Assembly (NCBI RefSeq): GCF_004682055.1
Contig: NZ_QUZU01000057.1
Coordinates: forward strand, 1-35,346
Direction of reading: 5' to 3'
Source: Pseudomonas kairouanensis
Lineage (GTDB): Bacteria > Pseudomonadota > Gammaproteobacteria > Pseudomonadales > Pseudomonadaceae
DNA length: 35,346 nucleotides
The position numbers and the translations under genes were made by a program. Under the pieces are notes generated by a model. That model was not told where the DNA came from, made no database searches, and saw only the letters and a list, made by a program, of their open reading frames with translations. Each line of letters starts with the position of its first letter. Position 1 is the stretch's first letter. Positions 15,515 through 23,591 of this stretch are shown in pieces.

Positions 15515-16024
15515 ATGAGCGCAACCCCCAATGGCGCGACGGCCCAGCCGTTCGCCAGCCACTCGATTCGCCTGCGCCTCAACGGCCAGGACCGCCAACT
15601 GGACGTGCTGCCCTGGACCACCTTGCTGGACCTGCTGCGCGAACACCTCGACCTGATTGGCAGCAAAAAGGGCTGCGACCACGGCCAATGCGGCGCGTGC
15701 ACCGTGTTGCGCGATGGCAAGCGCATCAATGCCTGCCTGACCCTGGCGGTGATGTGCGATGGCGCCGAGTTGACCACCATCGAAGGCTTGGCCAGCGGCG
15801 ACGCACTCCATCCGATGCAGCAAGCCTTTATCACGCGTGATGCGTTCCAGTGTGGGTACTGCACCCCCGGCCAGATCTGTTCGGCTGTGGGCCTTATGAA
15901 TGAAGGCCGAGCGTGTGACTCGGCGCAAATCCAGGAACTGATGAGCGGCAACCTGTGCCGTTGTGGTGCCTACAGCAATATCCGCGATGCCATTGAAGAT
16001 GTCGTGTTGGGAGGTGAGCAATGA
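15515..16024 (+). CDS. Molybdenum hydroxylase [2Fe-2S] subunit (PaoA/YagT-like)
   Basis: Electron-transfer subunit of a xanthine-oxidase-family enzyme. The 169 residues hold the plant-ferredoxin-type cluster ligands C54, C59, C62, C74 (KKGCDHGQCGACTV) and the second-cluster ligands C113, C116, C148, C150 (CGYCTPGQIC and CRCGAYSNI). ATG 15515 follows GAGG at 15506-15509; an in-frame GTG at 15509 would bury that site. E. coli PaoA carries a long Tat signal and works in the periplasm; none is seen here, so a cytoplasmic enzyme is predicted. The stop overlaps the next ATG. Confidence 0.93.
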   Translation: MSATPNGATAQPFASHSIRLRLNGQDRQLDVLPWTTLLDLLREHLDLIGSKKGCDHGQCGACTVLRDGKRINACLTLAVMCDGAELTTIEGLASGDALHPMQQAFITRDAFQCGYCTPGQICSAVGLMNEGRACDSAQIQELMSGNLCRCGAYSNIRDAIEDVVLGGEQ

Positions 16025-17010
16025 ACCCCTTCCACTACAGCAAGCCTGTGGATGTGAACGAAGCTGTGCACTTGAGCAGCGCCGCTTCGCGCTTTATCGC
16101 CGGCGGCACGAACCTGCTGGACCTGATGAAAGAAAACATCAGCCGTCCCGAACACCTGATTGATATCACCGGCCTGCCTTTGCACGAAGTGGAAGAAACC
16201 GCCGAAGGTGGCGTGCGCATCGGTGCGCTGGTGAGCAATGCCGACCTGGCCTGGCACCCACTGGTCGAGCAGCGCTACCCGCTGTTGTCCCAGGCGATTC
16301 TTGCCGGTGCCTCGCCGCAACTGCGCAATATGGCCAGTACCGGCGGCAACCTGCTGCAGCGTACCCGTTGCTATTACTTTTATGACGCCGCCGTGCCCTG
16401 CAATAAGCGCGAACCTGGCAGCGGTTGCCCGGCGCGCAGCGGCTTGAACCGCATCCACGCGATTCTCGGCGCCAGCGACCAATGCGTCGCCACTCACCCC
16501 TCGGATATGTGCGTGGCCCTGGCAGCGCTGGAGGCACGCGTGCATGTGCAAGGCCGCGCAGGTGCGCGGATTATCGAGTTTGCCGACTTCCATCGTCTGC
16601 CCGGCGACGCCCCACAGCGCGACAACCAGCTGGCCGACGATGAGCTGATCACCGCCATTGAACTGCCCGTCGACAACCTGGCAAGCCACAGCCACTACCT
16701 GAAAATTCGCGACCGCGCCTCCTACGCCTTTGCCTTGGTCTCCGTCGCCGCCGCTCTTGAGTTGGACGGCGATCAGATCATCGACGCACGCTTGGCTCTC
16801 GGCGGCGTGGCCCATAAACCCTGGCGTGACCGCGCTGTGGAAGCCTCGCTGATTGGCCAGACGGTCAGCCGCGAAACCTTCAGCAACGCCGCCGATGCCC
16901 TGTTGCAAGACGCAGAGCCCTTGGAACACAACGGCTTCAAGATCAAGCTGGCGCGCCGCGCAATCATCCGTGCGTTAAGTGACGCCGCTGTCGCAGGAGA
17001 ACGCCCATGA
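16021..17010 (+). CDS. Molybdenum hydroxylase FAD subunit with extra Fe-S site (PaoB-like)
   Basis: FAD-binding subunit passing electrons from the iron-sulfur clusters to an acceptor. In the 329 residues the FAD motifs FIAGGTNLLDLMK (25-37) and STGGNLLQRTRC (106-117) are clear. C117, C127, C136 (CNKREPGSGC) and C155 match the four-cysteine insertion that in E. coli PaoB holds an additional [4Fe-4S] cluster, as I recall; ordinary xanthine dehydrogenase FAD subunits lack it. This places the enzyme with PaoABC-type aldehyde oxidoreductases rather than true xanthine dehydrogenases. It overlaps both neighbours by four bases. Confidence 0.93.
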   Translation: MNPFHYSKPVDVNEAVHLSSAASRFIAGGTNLLDLMKENISRPEHLIDITGLPLHEVEETAEGGVRIGALVSNADLAWHPLVEQRYPLLSQAILAGASPQLRNMASTGGNLLQRTRCYYFYDAAVPCNKREPGSGCPARSGLNRIHAILGASDQCVATHPSDMCVALAALEARVHVQGRAGARIIEFADFHRLPGDAPQRDNQLADDELITAIELPVDNLASHSHYLKIRDRASYAFALVSVAAALELDGDQIIDARLALGGVAHKPWRDRAVEASLIGQTVSRETFSNAADALLQDAEPLEHNGFKIKLARRAIIRALSDAAVAGERP

Positions 17011-19190
17011 CCGCCATCGGTAAACCATTGGACCGTGTCGACGGTCTGCTCAAGGTGACCGGCCAGGCACGCTATGCCGGTGAGTTTCCCGAGGCGGGCT
17101 TGCTGCATGGCAGTGTGGTGTCCAGCAACATTGCCAAGGGCCGCGTGATCAGTATCGATACGTCCAAGGCGCTCGCACTGCCGGGTGTGGTGATGGTGCT
17201 CAGTCACCTCAACCGACCCAAAATCGCCAGTTACGACGAGGCCTTCGCTGACGACGATGCGGCGGATGGCTCGCCGTTTCGCCCGCTGTACAACGATCGT
17301 GTGCTGTACAGCGGCCAGCCTTTGGCGCTGGTGGTTGCCGACAACCTGGAACTGGCGCGGCATGCCGGATCGCTTGTGGTGGTGGAGTACGAGGCAGAGC
17401 CGTTCGACACTGATCTACTCGCCCAACAGCAGAACGCCAAGCCTTCGCCCCAGACGCCCCCGGCACCTCGCGGCGACTTCCAGGCCCAATGGAGCGCTGC
17501 CGCCGTCAGCCTCGACGTGCACTACAGCACCCCCGTCGAACACCACAACCCCATGGAACCCCACGCCAGCACCGTGCTGTATCAGGCGGACGGCACCCTG
17601 CATATCCATGACAAAACCCAGGGCCCGCAGAACTGCCAGGCCTATGTGCAAAAGGTCTTCGGCCTGGATAAAAACCAGGTGAGGATCTTTGCCGCGTTCG
17701 TGGGTGGGGCGTTTGGGTCTGGCCTGCGTCCGCAATATCAGCTGCCGTTGGCGGTGATGGCATCGTTGGCACTCAAGCGCTCGGTGCGCGTGACCCTGAC
17801 CCGCCAGCAGATGTTCACCTTCGGCTATCGCCCCCGCACCTTGCAGCGCTTGCAGATGGGCGCCGCGGCTGATGGCAAGTTACTGGCGCTTGGGCACACA
17901 GCTATCGGGCAAACCTCGCGTTTCGAGGATTTCAGTGAACACGTCGTGGAGTGGAGCGGCATGCTCTATCACTGCGAAAACGTGCAACTGACCTACAACC
18001 TGGTGCCGCTGGATGTATTCACCCCGTTGGACATGCGCGCACCGGGCGCGGCCTTGGGGGTGATCGGCCTAGAGTGCGCCATGGATGAATTGGCCTGCGC
18101 GTTGGGCATCGACCCGGTGCAATTGCGGCTGATCAACTATGCCGAGCGCAACCTGAACGAAGACAAACCCTGGTCCAGCAAGGCCCTGCGCGAGTGCTAC
18201 CGCGAAGGTGCTGAACGTTTCGGCTGGCGCCAGCGCAACCCGGAGCCGCGCAGTATGCGCGATGGCCGCCAGTTGATCGGCTGGGGCATGGCCGGCGGGG
18301 TGTGGGAGGCCATGCAGATGAAGGCCAGTGCCAAGGCGCGTATCGACGCTCAGGGCAAGCTGACGGTGAGCAGCGCCACCACCGATATCGGCACCGGCAC
18401 GTATACGGTGATGACCCAGATTGCGGCGCAGGCCAGCGGTGTGGCGGTCGAAGATGTGAGCTTCCTGCTCGGTGACTCGTCGTTGCCGACGGCACCGTTG
18501 CAGGGCGGCTCGTTTACCGTTTCGTCGGTGGGAACGGCGGTGCAACAGGCGTGTGAAGCGCTGAACGCCAAGCTGCTGGAGATCGCCAGGCAGACTTACC
18601 CAGTGTTCAAGGGCGCCGAGTCCGTACGCTTCGAAGGCGGCCAACTGCATACCGGCGATGTGAGCGTGTCGTTGGCGCAGCTGGTCAAGGATGCGGGCGA
18701 AGCGGCTTTGGAAGTGCAGGTTGACAGCGAACCCGACAAAAAGCGCGAAGGGTACTCAACAGCCACTCACTCGGCGGTGTTCGTCGAGGTGCGGGTGGAT
18801 GAAGACCTGGGCACGGTCCAGGTCAGCCGGGTGGTGAGCGCAATTGCCGCCGGACGCGTGGTCAATCCGAAGATGGCCCGCAGCCAGATCCTGGGTGGCG
18901 TTGTGTGGGGTATCGGCATGGCTTTGCATGAGGAAACCCAGAGCGACCATCAGTTGGGCCGGTTCATGAACCACAGCCTGGCCGAGTATCACATTCCGGT
19001 GAATGCCGATATCGGCGACATTGATGTGGTTTTTGTCGAAGAACACGACGAAATTGTCAACGCGCTGGGTTCCAAGGGCGTGGGCGAGATTGGCATTGTC
19101 GGCGTGGCGGCGGCGGTGGCGAATGCGGTGTATCACGCCACTGGCAAGCGGGTAAGGGACTTTCCGATTACCTTGGATAAGGTGCTGTAA
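17007..19190 (+). CDS. Molybdenum hydroxylase catalytic subunit (PaoC/YagR-like)
   Basis: Large molybdopterin subunit where the substrate, probably an aromatic or other aldehyde, is oxidised. The 727 residues compare with about 732 in PaoC. Visible motifs: KVTGQARYAGEF at the start, HNPMEPHAS (molybdopterin contact), GGAFGSGLRP, DMRAPGAALG with GLECAMDELA, and the catalytic glutamate in SKGVGEIG (E694). No signal peptide. The enzyme needs molybdopterin cytosine dinucleotide and a XdhC/PaoD-type chaperone in known relatives; none lies within the window, since a REPIN and a convergent transporter follow directly. Substrate is inferred from subfamily and not certain. Confidence 0.93.
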   Translation: MTAIGKPLDRVDGLLKVTGQARYAGEFPEAGLLHGSVVSSNIAKGRVISIDTSKALALPGVVMVLSHLNRPKIASYDEAFADDDAADGSPFRPLYNDRVLYSGQPLALVVADNLELARHAGSLVVVEYEAEPFDTDLLAQQQNAKPSPQTPPAPRGDFQAQWSAAAVSLDVHYSTPVEHHNPMEPHASTVLYQADGTLHIHDKTQGPQNCQAYVQKVFGLDKNQVRIFAAFVGGAFGSGLRPQYQLPLAVMASLALKRSVRVTLTRQQMFTFGYRPRTLQRLQMGAAADGKLLALGHTAIGQTSRFEDFSEHVVEWSGMLYHCENVQLTYNLVPLDVFTPLDMRAPGAALGVIGLECAMDELACALGIDPVQLRLINYAERNLNEDKPWSSKALRECYREGAERFGWRQRNPEPRSMRDGRQLIGWGMAGGVWEAMQMKASAKARIDAQGKLTVSSATTDIGTGTYTVMTQIAAQASGVAVEDVSFLLGDSSLPTAPLQGGSFTVSSVGTAVQQACEALNAKLLEIARQTYPVFKGAESVRFEGGQLHTGDVSVSLAQLVKDAGEAALEVQVDSEPDKKREGYSTATHSAVFVEVRVDEDLGTVQVSRVVSAIAAGRVVNPKMARSQILGGVVWGIGMALHEETQSDHQLGRFMNHSLAEYHIPVNADIGDIDVVFVEEHDEIVNALGSKGVGEIGIVGVAAAVANAVYHATGKRVRDFPITLDKVL

Positions 19191-19217
19191 CCCGGTCTTT
19201 CAAACACAGAGGGTCCA

Positions 19218-19311
19218 AATGTGGGAGGGGGCTTGCTCCCGATTGCAGTGGGTCAGCTAGCACAAATGCTGACTGACACATCGCTTTCGGGAGCAAGCCC
19301 CCTCCCACATT
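19218..19311. repeat. REP doublet (REPIN), GGGGGCTTGCTCCC class
   Basis: Arms AATGTGGGAGGGGGCTTGCT and its near-perfect inverse ending CCTCCCACATT enclose a spacer with GTCAGC and GCTGACTGACAC. Lies between the convergent molybdoenzyme operon and the MFS gene and may act as a two-way RNA 3' end. Confidence 0.9.
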
Positions 19312-19331
19312 GGCCTCGTTGCCATATTGAG

Positions 19332-20579
19332 TTAGGTGGTGGGCTTGATGGTTTCTTCCACCGGCACATGCATCCGATCCCGATTGGCCAGGGTCGGAAA
19401 CAGTTTGATCCACACCCCCGTGACCACCAACGTGCCAATCCCGCCCATCACCACGGCGGGTACTGTGCCAAACCAGTGGGCGGTGATCCCGGATTCAAAC
19501 TCGCCCAGCTGATTCGACGCGCCAATAAACAGCCCGTTGACCGCACTGACCCGGCCGCGCATCTCATCCGGGGTTTCCAACTGCACGAACGAGGCACGGA
19601 TCACCATGCTGATCATGTCCGCCGCGCCCAACACCACCAGCACTGCCAGTGAGAACCAGAACGAGGTAGACAAGCCAAAGGCGATGGTGGCTACACCGAA
19701 CACGCCAACAGCCGTAAACATCACGCGGCCCACCTTGCGGTCCACCGAGAACCGCGCCAGCCACAACGACATCAACAACGCCCCCACCGCCGGCGCCGAA
19801 CGCAGCAGGCCCAGGCCCCAGGCGCCGGTCAGCAGGATGTCCTTGGCAAACACCGGCAGCAACGCGGTGGCGCCACCCAACAACACGGCGAACAGGTCCA
19901 GGGAGATGGCGCCGAGGATATCCGGGCGGCTGCGGATAAAGCGGATACCGGCCAGCAGCGAGTCCAGGGTGGCCTTGCCTTTGTTGAGCGGAGTCTGGCG
20001 GGCGGGCAGGTTAAGGGTCAGCACGCAGGCAATGAGGTACAGCGCCACGGTGGGGCCATACACCCACACGCTGCCAAAGGCATACAGCAGGCCGCCCAGG
20101 GCCGGGGCGACGATGGTGGCCAGTTGCTGGGCCGACTGCGATGAGGCCACCGCACGCGGGAACAGCGCGCTGGGTACGATGCTCGGCAGCAGCGCCTGGG
20201 TGGTGGGCATTTCGAAAGAGCGCGCGGCGCCCAGCAGGAAGGCGAGGATAAAGATCATCTCGCGGGTCACGTTGCCGGTCAGGCCGCCAATGGCCAGGCT
20301 CAGGGCAATCAGCGCCTGCACGGTCTGGCAGATGGCGGCCACCTTGCGCCGCTCGTAGCGGTCGGCCACATGCCCGGTGTGCAACATGAACAGCACGCGC
20401 GGCACAAATTCCACTAAACCTACCAAACCCAGGTCCAGTACGTTGCCGGTCAGTTGGTAGAGGTTCCAGCCAATGGCCACGGTAAGCATCTGGAAGCCGC
20501 TGGCGGTAAAGATACGCGCCAGCCAAAACGCGATGAAAGGGCGGTGGTGACGCAACAGCAACACGGGTTCACTAGGCAT
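19332..20579 (-). CDS. MFS transporter, EntS-like (MFS_3) group
   Basis: Proton-driven exporter of unknown substrate in the inner membrane. The 415 residues have about twelve hydrophobic helices. The loop after helix 2 is GHVADRYERRK, a variant of the MFS motif A, and helices 4-5 carry GAARSFEMPTTQALLPSIVP, typical of the EntS/tetracycline-like DHA exporter branch; the C-terminal half has ADMISMVIRASFVQLETPDEMRGRVSAVNGLFIG, also characteristic. EntS exports enterobactin, but no siderophore synthesis gene lies nearby, so no substrate is assigned. No strong ribosome-binding site precedes the ATG. It stands alone, convergent with the molybdoenzyme genes. Confidence 0.88.
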   Translation of the reverse strand: MPSEPVLLLRHHRPFIAFWLARIFTASGFQMLTVAIGWNLYQLTGNVLDLGLVGLVEFVPRVLFMLHTGHVADRYERRKVAAICQTVQALIALSLAIGGLTGNVTREMIFILAFLLGAARSFEMPTTQALLPSIVPSALFPRAVASSQSAQQLATIVAPALGGLLYAFGSVWVYGPTVALYLIACVLTLNLPARQTPLNKGKATLDSLLAGIRFIRSRPDILGAISLDLFAVLLGGATALLPVFAKDILLTGAWGLGLLRSAPAVGALLMSLWLARFSVDRKVGRVMFTAVGVFGVATIAFGLSTSFWFSLAVLVVLGAADMISMVIRASFVQLETPDEMRGRVSAVNGLFIGASNQLGEFESGITAHWFGTVPAVVMGGIGTLVVTGVWIKLFPTLANRDRMHVPVEETIKPTT

Positions 20580-20897
20580 CGGGAGTTCAGGTCAGGGCCG
20601 GAGGGAGCGCCGAGATTATCATCAAGTTGTAACAGATAGTTGCAAGATCTGATCTGAGACAGTCTGTCACGCGGCAAAAGACCACGCCGTCCTACAGCAA
20701 AATCCGGACTACTCTTTCAGCAATGTTTGATCCAGATCAAAACCTCCCCAGGGATTGGTCTGGCGGTCGAAAGGCCAGATTCCCTACGTGGTTGGTTAAA
20801 AAAAGAAACGAATTGAAATTCGCCAGACTCCATATCCGTGGGGGCAGTGGGTGCAGGCTCCCGCCAGCAGCCGGTATTACCTGACAGAGGAAGACTT
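20580..20897. other. Intergenic region between MFS gene and cioA
   Basis: 318 bases that hold divergent promoters and the ANR box at 20727-20740. An A-rich tract (near 20798-20815) lies between the box and the cioA start. I see no further gene; an in-frame ATG at 20838 could extend CioA by 20 residues but lacks a ribosome-binding site and is not homologous. Confidence 0.6.
20727..20740. promoter_or_regulatory. ANR/FNR box upstream of cioAB
   Basis: TTGATCCAGATCAA is a perfect match to the ANR/FNR consensus TTGAT-N4-ATCAA. In P. aeruginosa cioAB is repressed by ANR at low oxygen, so an operator role here is likely; the box is 157 bases before the cioA start, and could also act on the divergent MFS gene. 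Confidence 0.85.
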
Positions 20898-22337
20898 ATG
20901 TTCGGTTTGGAGGCGCTAGATCTCGCCCGAATTCAATTTGCATTCACCATCTCGTTCCACATCCTGTTCCCGGCGATCACCATCGGCCTGGCCAGTTACC
21001 TCGCGGTGCTGGAAGGCTTGTGGCTCAAGACCCATAACGACACCTACCGTGACCTCTACCATTTCTGGTCGAAGATCTTTGCCGTCAACTTCGGCATGGG
21101 TGTGGTCTCAGGTTTGGTCATGGCCTACCAGTTCGGCACCAACTGGAGCCGTTTCTCGGACTTCGCCGGCGCCGTCACCGGGCCATTGCTTACTTATGAA
21201 GTGCTCACGGCCTTCTTCCTTGAGGCCGGTTTCCTCGGGGTGATGCTGTTCGGCTGGAACAAGGTGGGGCGCAACCTGCACTTTTTCTCCACCGTGATGG
21301 TGGCCGTGGGTACGTTGATCTCGACCTTCTGGATCCTGTCGTCCAACAGTTGGATGCAGACGCCCCAGGGCTTTGAAATCATCGACGGCCGTGTGATCCC
21401 GACCGATTGGTTTGCGGTTGTCTTCAACCCGTCCTTCCCGTATCGCCTGGCGCACATGGCCACGGCAGCGTTTGTGGCGACGGCATTCTTCGTCGGTTCC
21501 TCGGCGGCCTGGCACTTGCTGCGTGGCAAGGACAACCCGGCGATTCGCAAAATGCTCTCGATGGCCATGTGGATGGCCTTGATCGTTGCGCCTATCCAGG
21601 CGGTGATCGGCGACTTCCACGGCCTGAACACCTTGAAGCACCAACCGGCGAAAATCGCCGCGATTGAAGGCCACTGGGAAAATATCGGCAACGAGCCGAC
21701 CCCATTGATCCTGTTCGGCTGGCCGGACATGAAGGCGGAAAAAACCAAATACGCGGTGGAAATCCCGTACCTGGGCAGCCTGATCCTCACTCACTCCCTG
21801 GACAAACAGGTGCCGGCGCTCAAGGAGTTCCCGCCTGAGGACCGCCCCAACTCGACCATCGTGTTCTGGTCGTTCCGGGTCATGGTCGGCCTGGGTTTGC
21901 TGATGATCTTCACCGGGCTGTTCAGCCTCTGGCTGCGTCGGGGTGACAAGCTGTACACGTCCAAGCCGTTCCTTTACCTGGCGTTGTGGATGGGGCCGTC
22001 GGGCCTGATCGCGATTCTCGCCGGCTGGTTCACCACCGAGATCGGCCGTCAGCCGTGGGTGGTCTACGGCTTGATGCGCACGGCAGATGCCTCCTCCGGG
22101 CATAGCCTGGCGCAGATGACCATCACCCTGGTGCTGTTCGTGGTGGTGTACTTCGCGCTGTTCGGCGCAGGCCTGGGCTACATGATGCGCCTGGTGCGCA
22201 AAGGCCCTGTGGCCCATGACGTTACCGAGCCGACCCACGGTGGGCCTGGTCAGAAACGCACCCCAGCGCGTCCGTTGTCGGCTGCCGATGACGGCACCGA
22301 AGACGATCACTCTGACATCCAGCATAAGGGGAATTGA
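20898..22337 (+). CDS. cioA: Cyanide-insensitive quinol oxidase subunit I (CydA family)
   Basis: Membrane subunit of the bd-type terminal oxidase that oxidises quinol and reduces oxygen, resistant to cyanide in pseudomonads. The 479 residues have about nine helices. Heme ligands are at family positions: H21 (FHILFP) and H186 (RLAHMAT), with acidic residues E101 and E109 in the proton path (E99 and E107 in E. coli). GRQPWVVYG is conserved. The quinol loop is of the short form typical of CioA. The ATG at 20898 follows AGAGGAAG (20886-20893). The last 35 residues are hydrophilic and variable. Confidence 0.95.
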   Translation: MFGLEALDLARIQFAFTISFHILFPAITIGLASYLAVLEGLWLKTHNDTYRDLYHFWSKIFAVNFGMGVVSGLVMAYQFGTNWSRFSDFAGAVTGPLLTYEVLTAFFLEAGFLGVMLFGWNKVGRNLHFFSTVMVAVGTLISTFWILSSNSWMQTPQGFEIIDGRVIPTDWFAVVFNPSFPYRLAHMATAAFVATAFFVGSSAAWHLLRGKDNPAIRKMLSMAMWMALIVAPIQAVIGDFHGLNTLKHQPAKIAAIEGHWENIGNEPTPLILFGWPDMKAEKTKYAVEIPYLGSLILTHSLDKQVPALKEFPPEDRPNSTIVFWSFRVMVGLGLLMIFTGLFSLWLRRGDKLYTSKPFLYLALWMGPSGLIAILAGWFTTEIGRQPWVVYGLMRTADASSGHSLAQMTITLVLFVVVYFALFGAGLGYMMRLVRKGPVAHDVTEPTHGGPGQKRTPARPLSAADDGTEDDHSDIQHKGN

Positions 22338-22338
22338 G

Positions 22339-23346
22339 ATGGGTATTGATCTTCCGCTGATCTGGGCCGTGATCATCATCTTCGGCATCATGATGTACGT
22401 GGTCATGGACGGCTTTGACCTGGGTATCGGCATCCTCTTTCCGTTTATTCCCGGCAAAGTTGACCGTGACGTAATGATGAACACCGTCGCCCCGGTGTGG
22501 GACGGCAACGAAACCTGGCTGGTACTGGGGGGCGCGGCGTTGTTCGGCGCGTTCCCACTGGCTTACTCGGTGGTGCTGTCGGCGCTGTACCTGCCGCTGA
22601 TTTTGATGCTGATCGGGCTGATCTTCCGGGGCGTGGCGTTCGAGTTTCGCTTCAAGGCCAAGGACCACAAGCGTCATCTGTGGGACAAGGCGTTTATCGG
22701 TGGTTCGCTCGCGGCGACGTTCTTCCAGGGCGTGGCGCTGGGGGCGTTTATCGATGGCATCCCGGTGGTCGACCGTCAGTTCGCCGGCGGTTCGCTGGAC
22801 TGGCTCACGCCGTTCACGATGTTCTGTGGCGTGGCGCTGATCGTGGCCTATGCGCTGTTGGGCTGCACCTGGCTGATCATGAAGACCGAAGGCAAGTTGC
22901 AGGAACAGATGCACAACCTGGCGCGGCCCTTGGCGTTCGTGGTGCTGGCGGTGATCGGCATCGTGAGTATCTGGACGCCGCTGACCCACCCGGAAATTGC
23001 CTCGCGCTGGTTCACCCTGCCAAACCTGTTCTGGTTCCTGCCGGTGCCGATCCTGGTGCTGGTGACCATGTACGGGCTGATCCGCGCCGTGGCCCGCAAC
23101 GCGCATTACACGCCGTTCCTGCTCACGCTGGTGCTGATCTTCCTCGGCTACAGCGGCCTGGGCATCAGCCTGTGGCCCAACATCATCCCGCCGTCGGTAT
23201 CGATCTGGGACGCCGCCGCGCCCCCGCAGAGCCAGGGCTTCATGCTGGTGGGCACGTTGTTCATCATCCCGTTCATCCTGGGCTACACCTTCTGGAGCTA
23301 CTACGTGTTCCGCGGCAAGGTCACCCACGAAGACGGCTACCACTAG
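22339..23346 (+). CDS. cioB: Cyanide-insensitive quinol oxidase subunit II (CydB family)
   Basis: Second membrane subunit of the bd-type oxidase. The 335 residues start MGIDLPLIWAVIIIFGIMMYVVMDGFDLGIGIL, where the DGFDLG motif is characteristic of CydB. Eight or so helices follow, with NETWLVLGGAALFGAFPLAY and the WDAAAPPQSQGFMLVG loop. The ATG lies one base past the cioA stop, with AGGGG about six bases upstream. An in-frame ATG at 22216 inside cioA would give a longer protein that lacks homology at its N-terminus and is rejected. Confidence 0.95.
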   Translation: MGIDLPLIWAVIIIFGIMMYVVMDGFDLGIGILFPFIPGKVDRDVMMNTVAPVWDGNETWLVLGGAALFGAFPLAYSVVLSALYLPLILMLIGLIFRGVAFEFRFKAKDHKRHLWDKAFIGGSLAATFFQGVALGAFIDGIPVVDRQFAGGSLDWLTPFTMFCGVALIVAYALLGCTWLIMKTEGKLQEQMHNLARPLAFVVLAVIGIVSIWTPLTHPEIASRWFTLPNLFWFLPVPILVLVTMYGLIRAVARNAHYTPFLLTLVLIFLGYSGLGISLWPNIIPPSVSIWDAAAPPQSQGFMLVGTLFIIPFILGYTFWSYYVFRGKVTHEDGYH

Positions 23347-23358
23347 GAGGGGCGTTGC

Positions 23359-23526
23359 ATGTCCGGCAAACCTACGTTGCACGAGATTGAACAGGCTGAA
23401 AAACAGCCGCTGTGGCGGCGCCTGGGGTGGCTGGCGATGATCTGGACTGGCAGCGTGCTGGCCCTGTTTGTCGTGGCCAGCCTGATGCGCATGTTCATGA
23501 ATGCGGCTGGCCTGACCACTCACTGA
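23359..23526 (+). CDS. DUF2474 small membrane protein, CydX-like oxidase subunit
   Basis: A 55-residue protein, MSGKPTLHEIEQ onward, with one membrane helix (about 23-46) preceded by the DUF2474 signature WRRLGWLAMIWTGSVLALFVVASLMR. It starts twelve bases after cioB behind a near-perfect AGGAGG (23345-23350, eight-base spacing), so it is strongly translated with the operon. DUF2474 proteins sit after cioAB in many proteobacteria and are thought to be the small stabilising subunit like CydX. It is easily missed because of its size. Confidence 0.88.
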   Translation: MSGKPTLHEIEQAEKQPLWRRLGWLAMIWTGSVLALFVVASLMRMFMNAAGLTTH

Positions 23527-23535
23527 CATCCCGAT

Positions 23536-23557
23536 CCGGGCCTTGGCGCCCGGTTTT
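23536..23557 (+). terminator. Candidate terminator of the cio operon
   Basis: CCGGGC and GCCCGG pair around a six-base loop and are followed by TTTT, ten bases past the small-subunit stop. A second CCCC/GGGG stem with a seven-base T-run (23566-23593) follows and could complete termination ahead of the convergent rlmG. Confidence 0.6.
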
Positions 23558-23591
23558 CAACCCTGCCCCTTGCAAGAGTGGTGGGGTTTTT

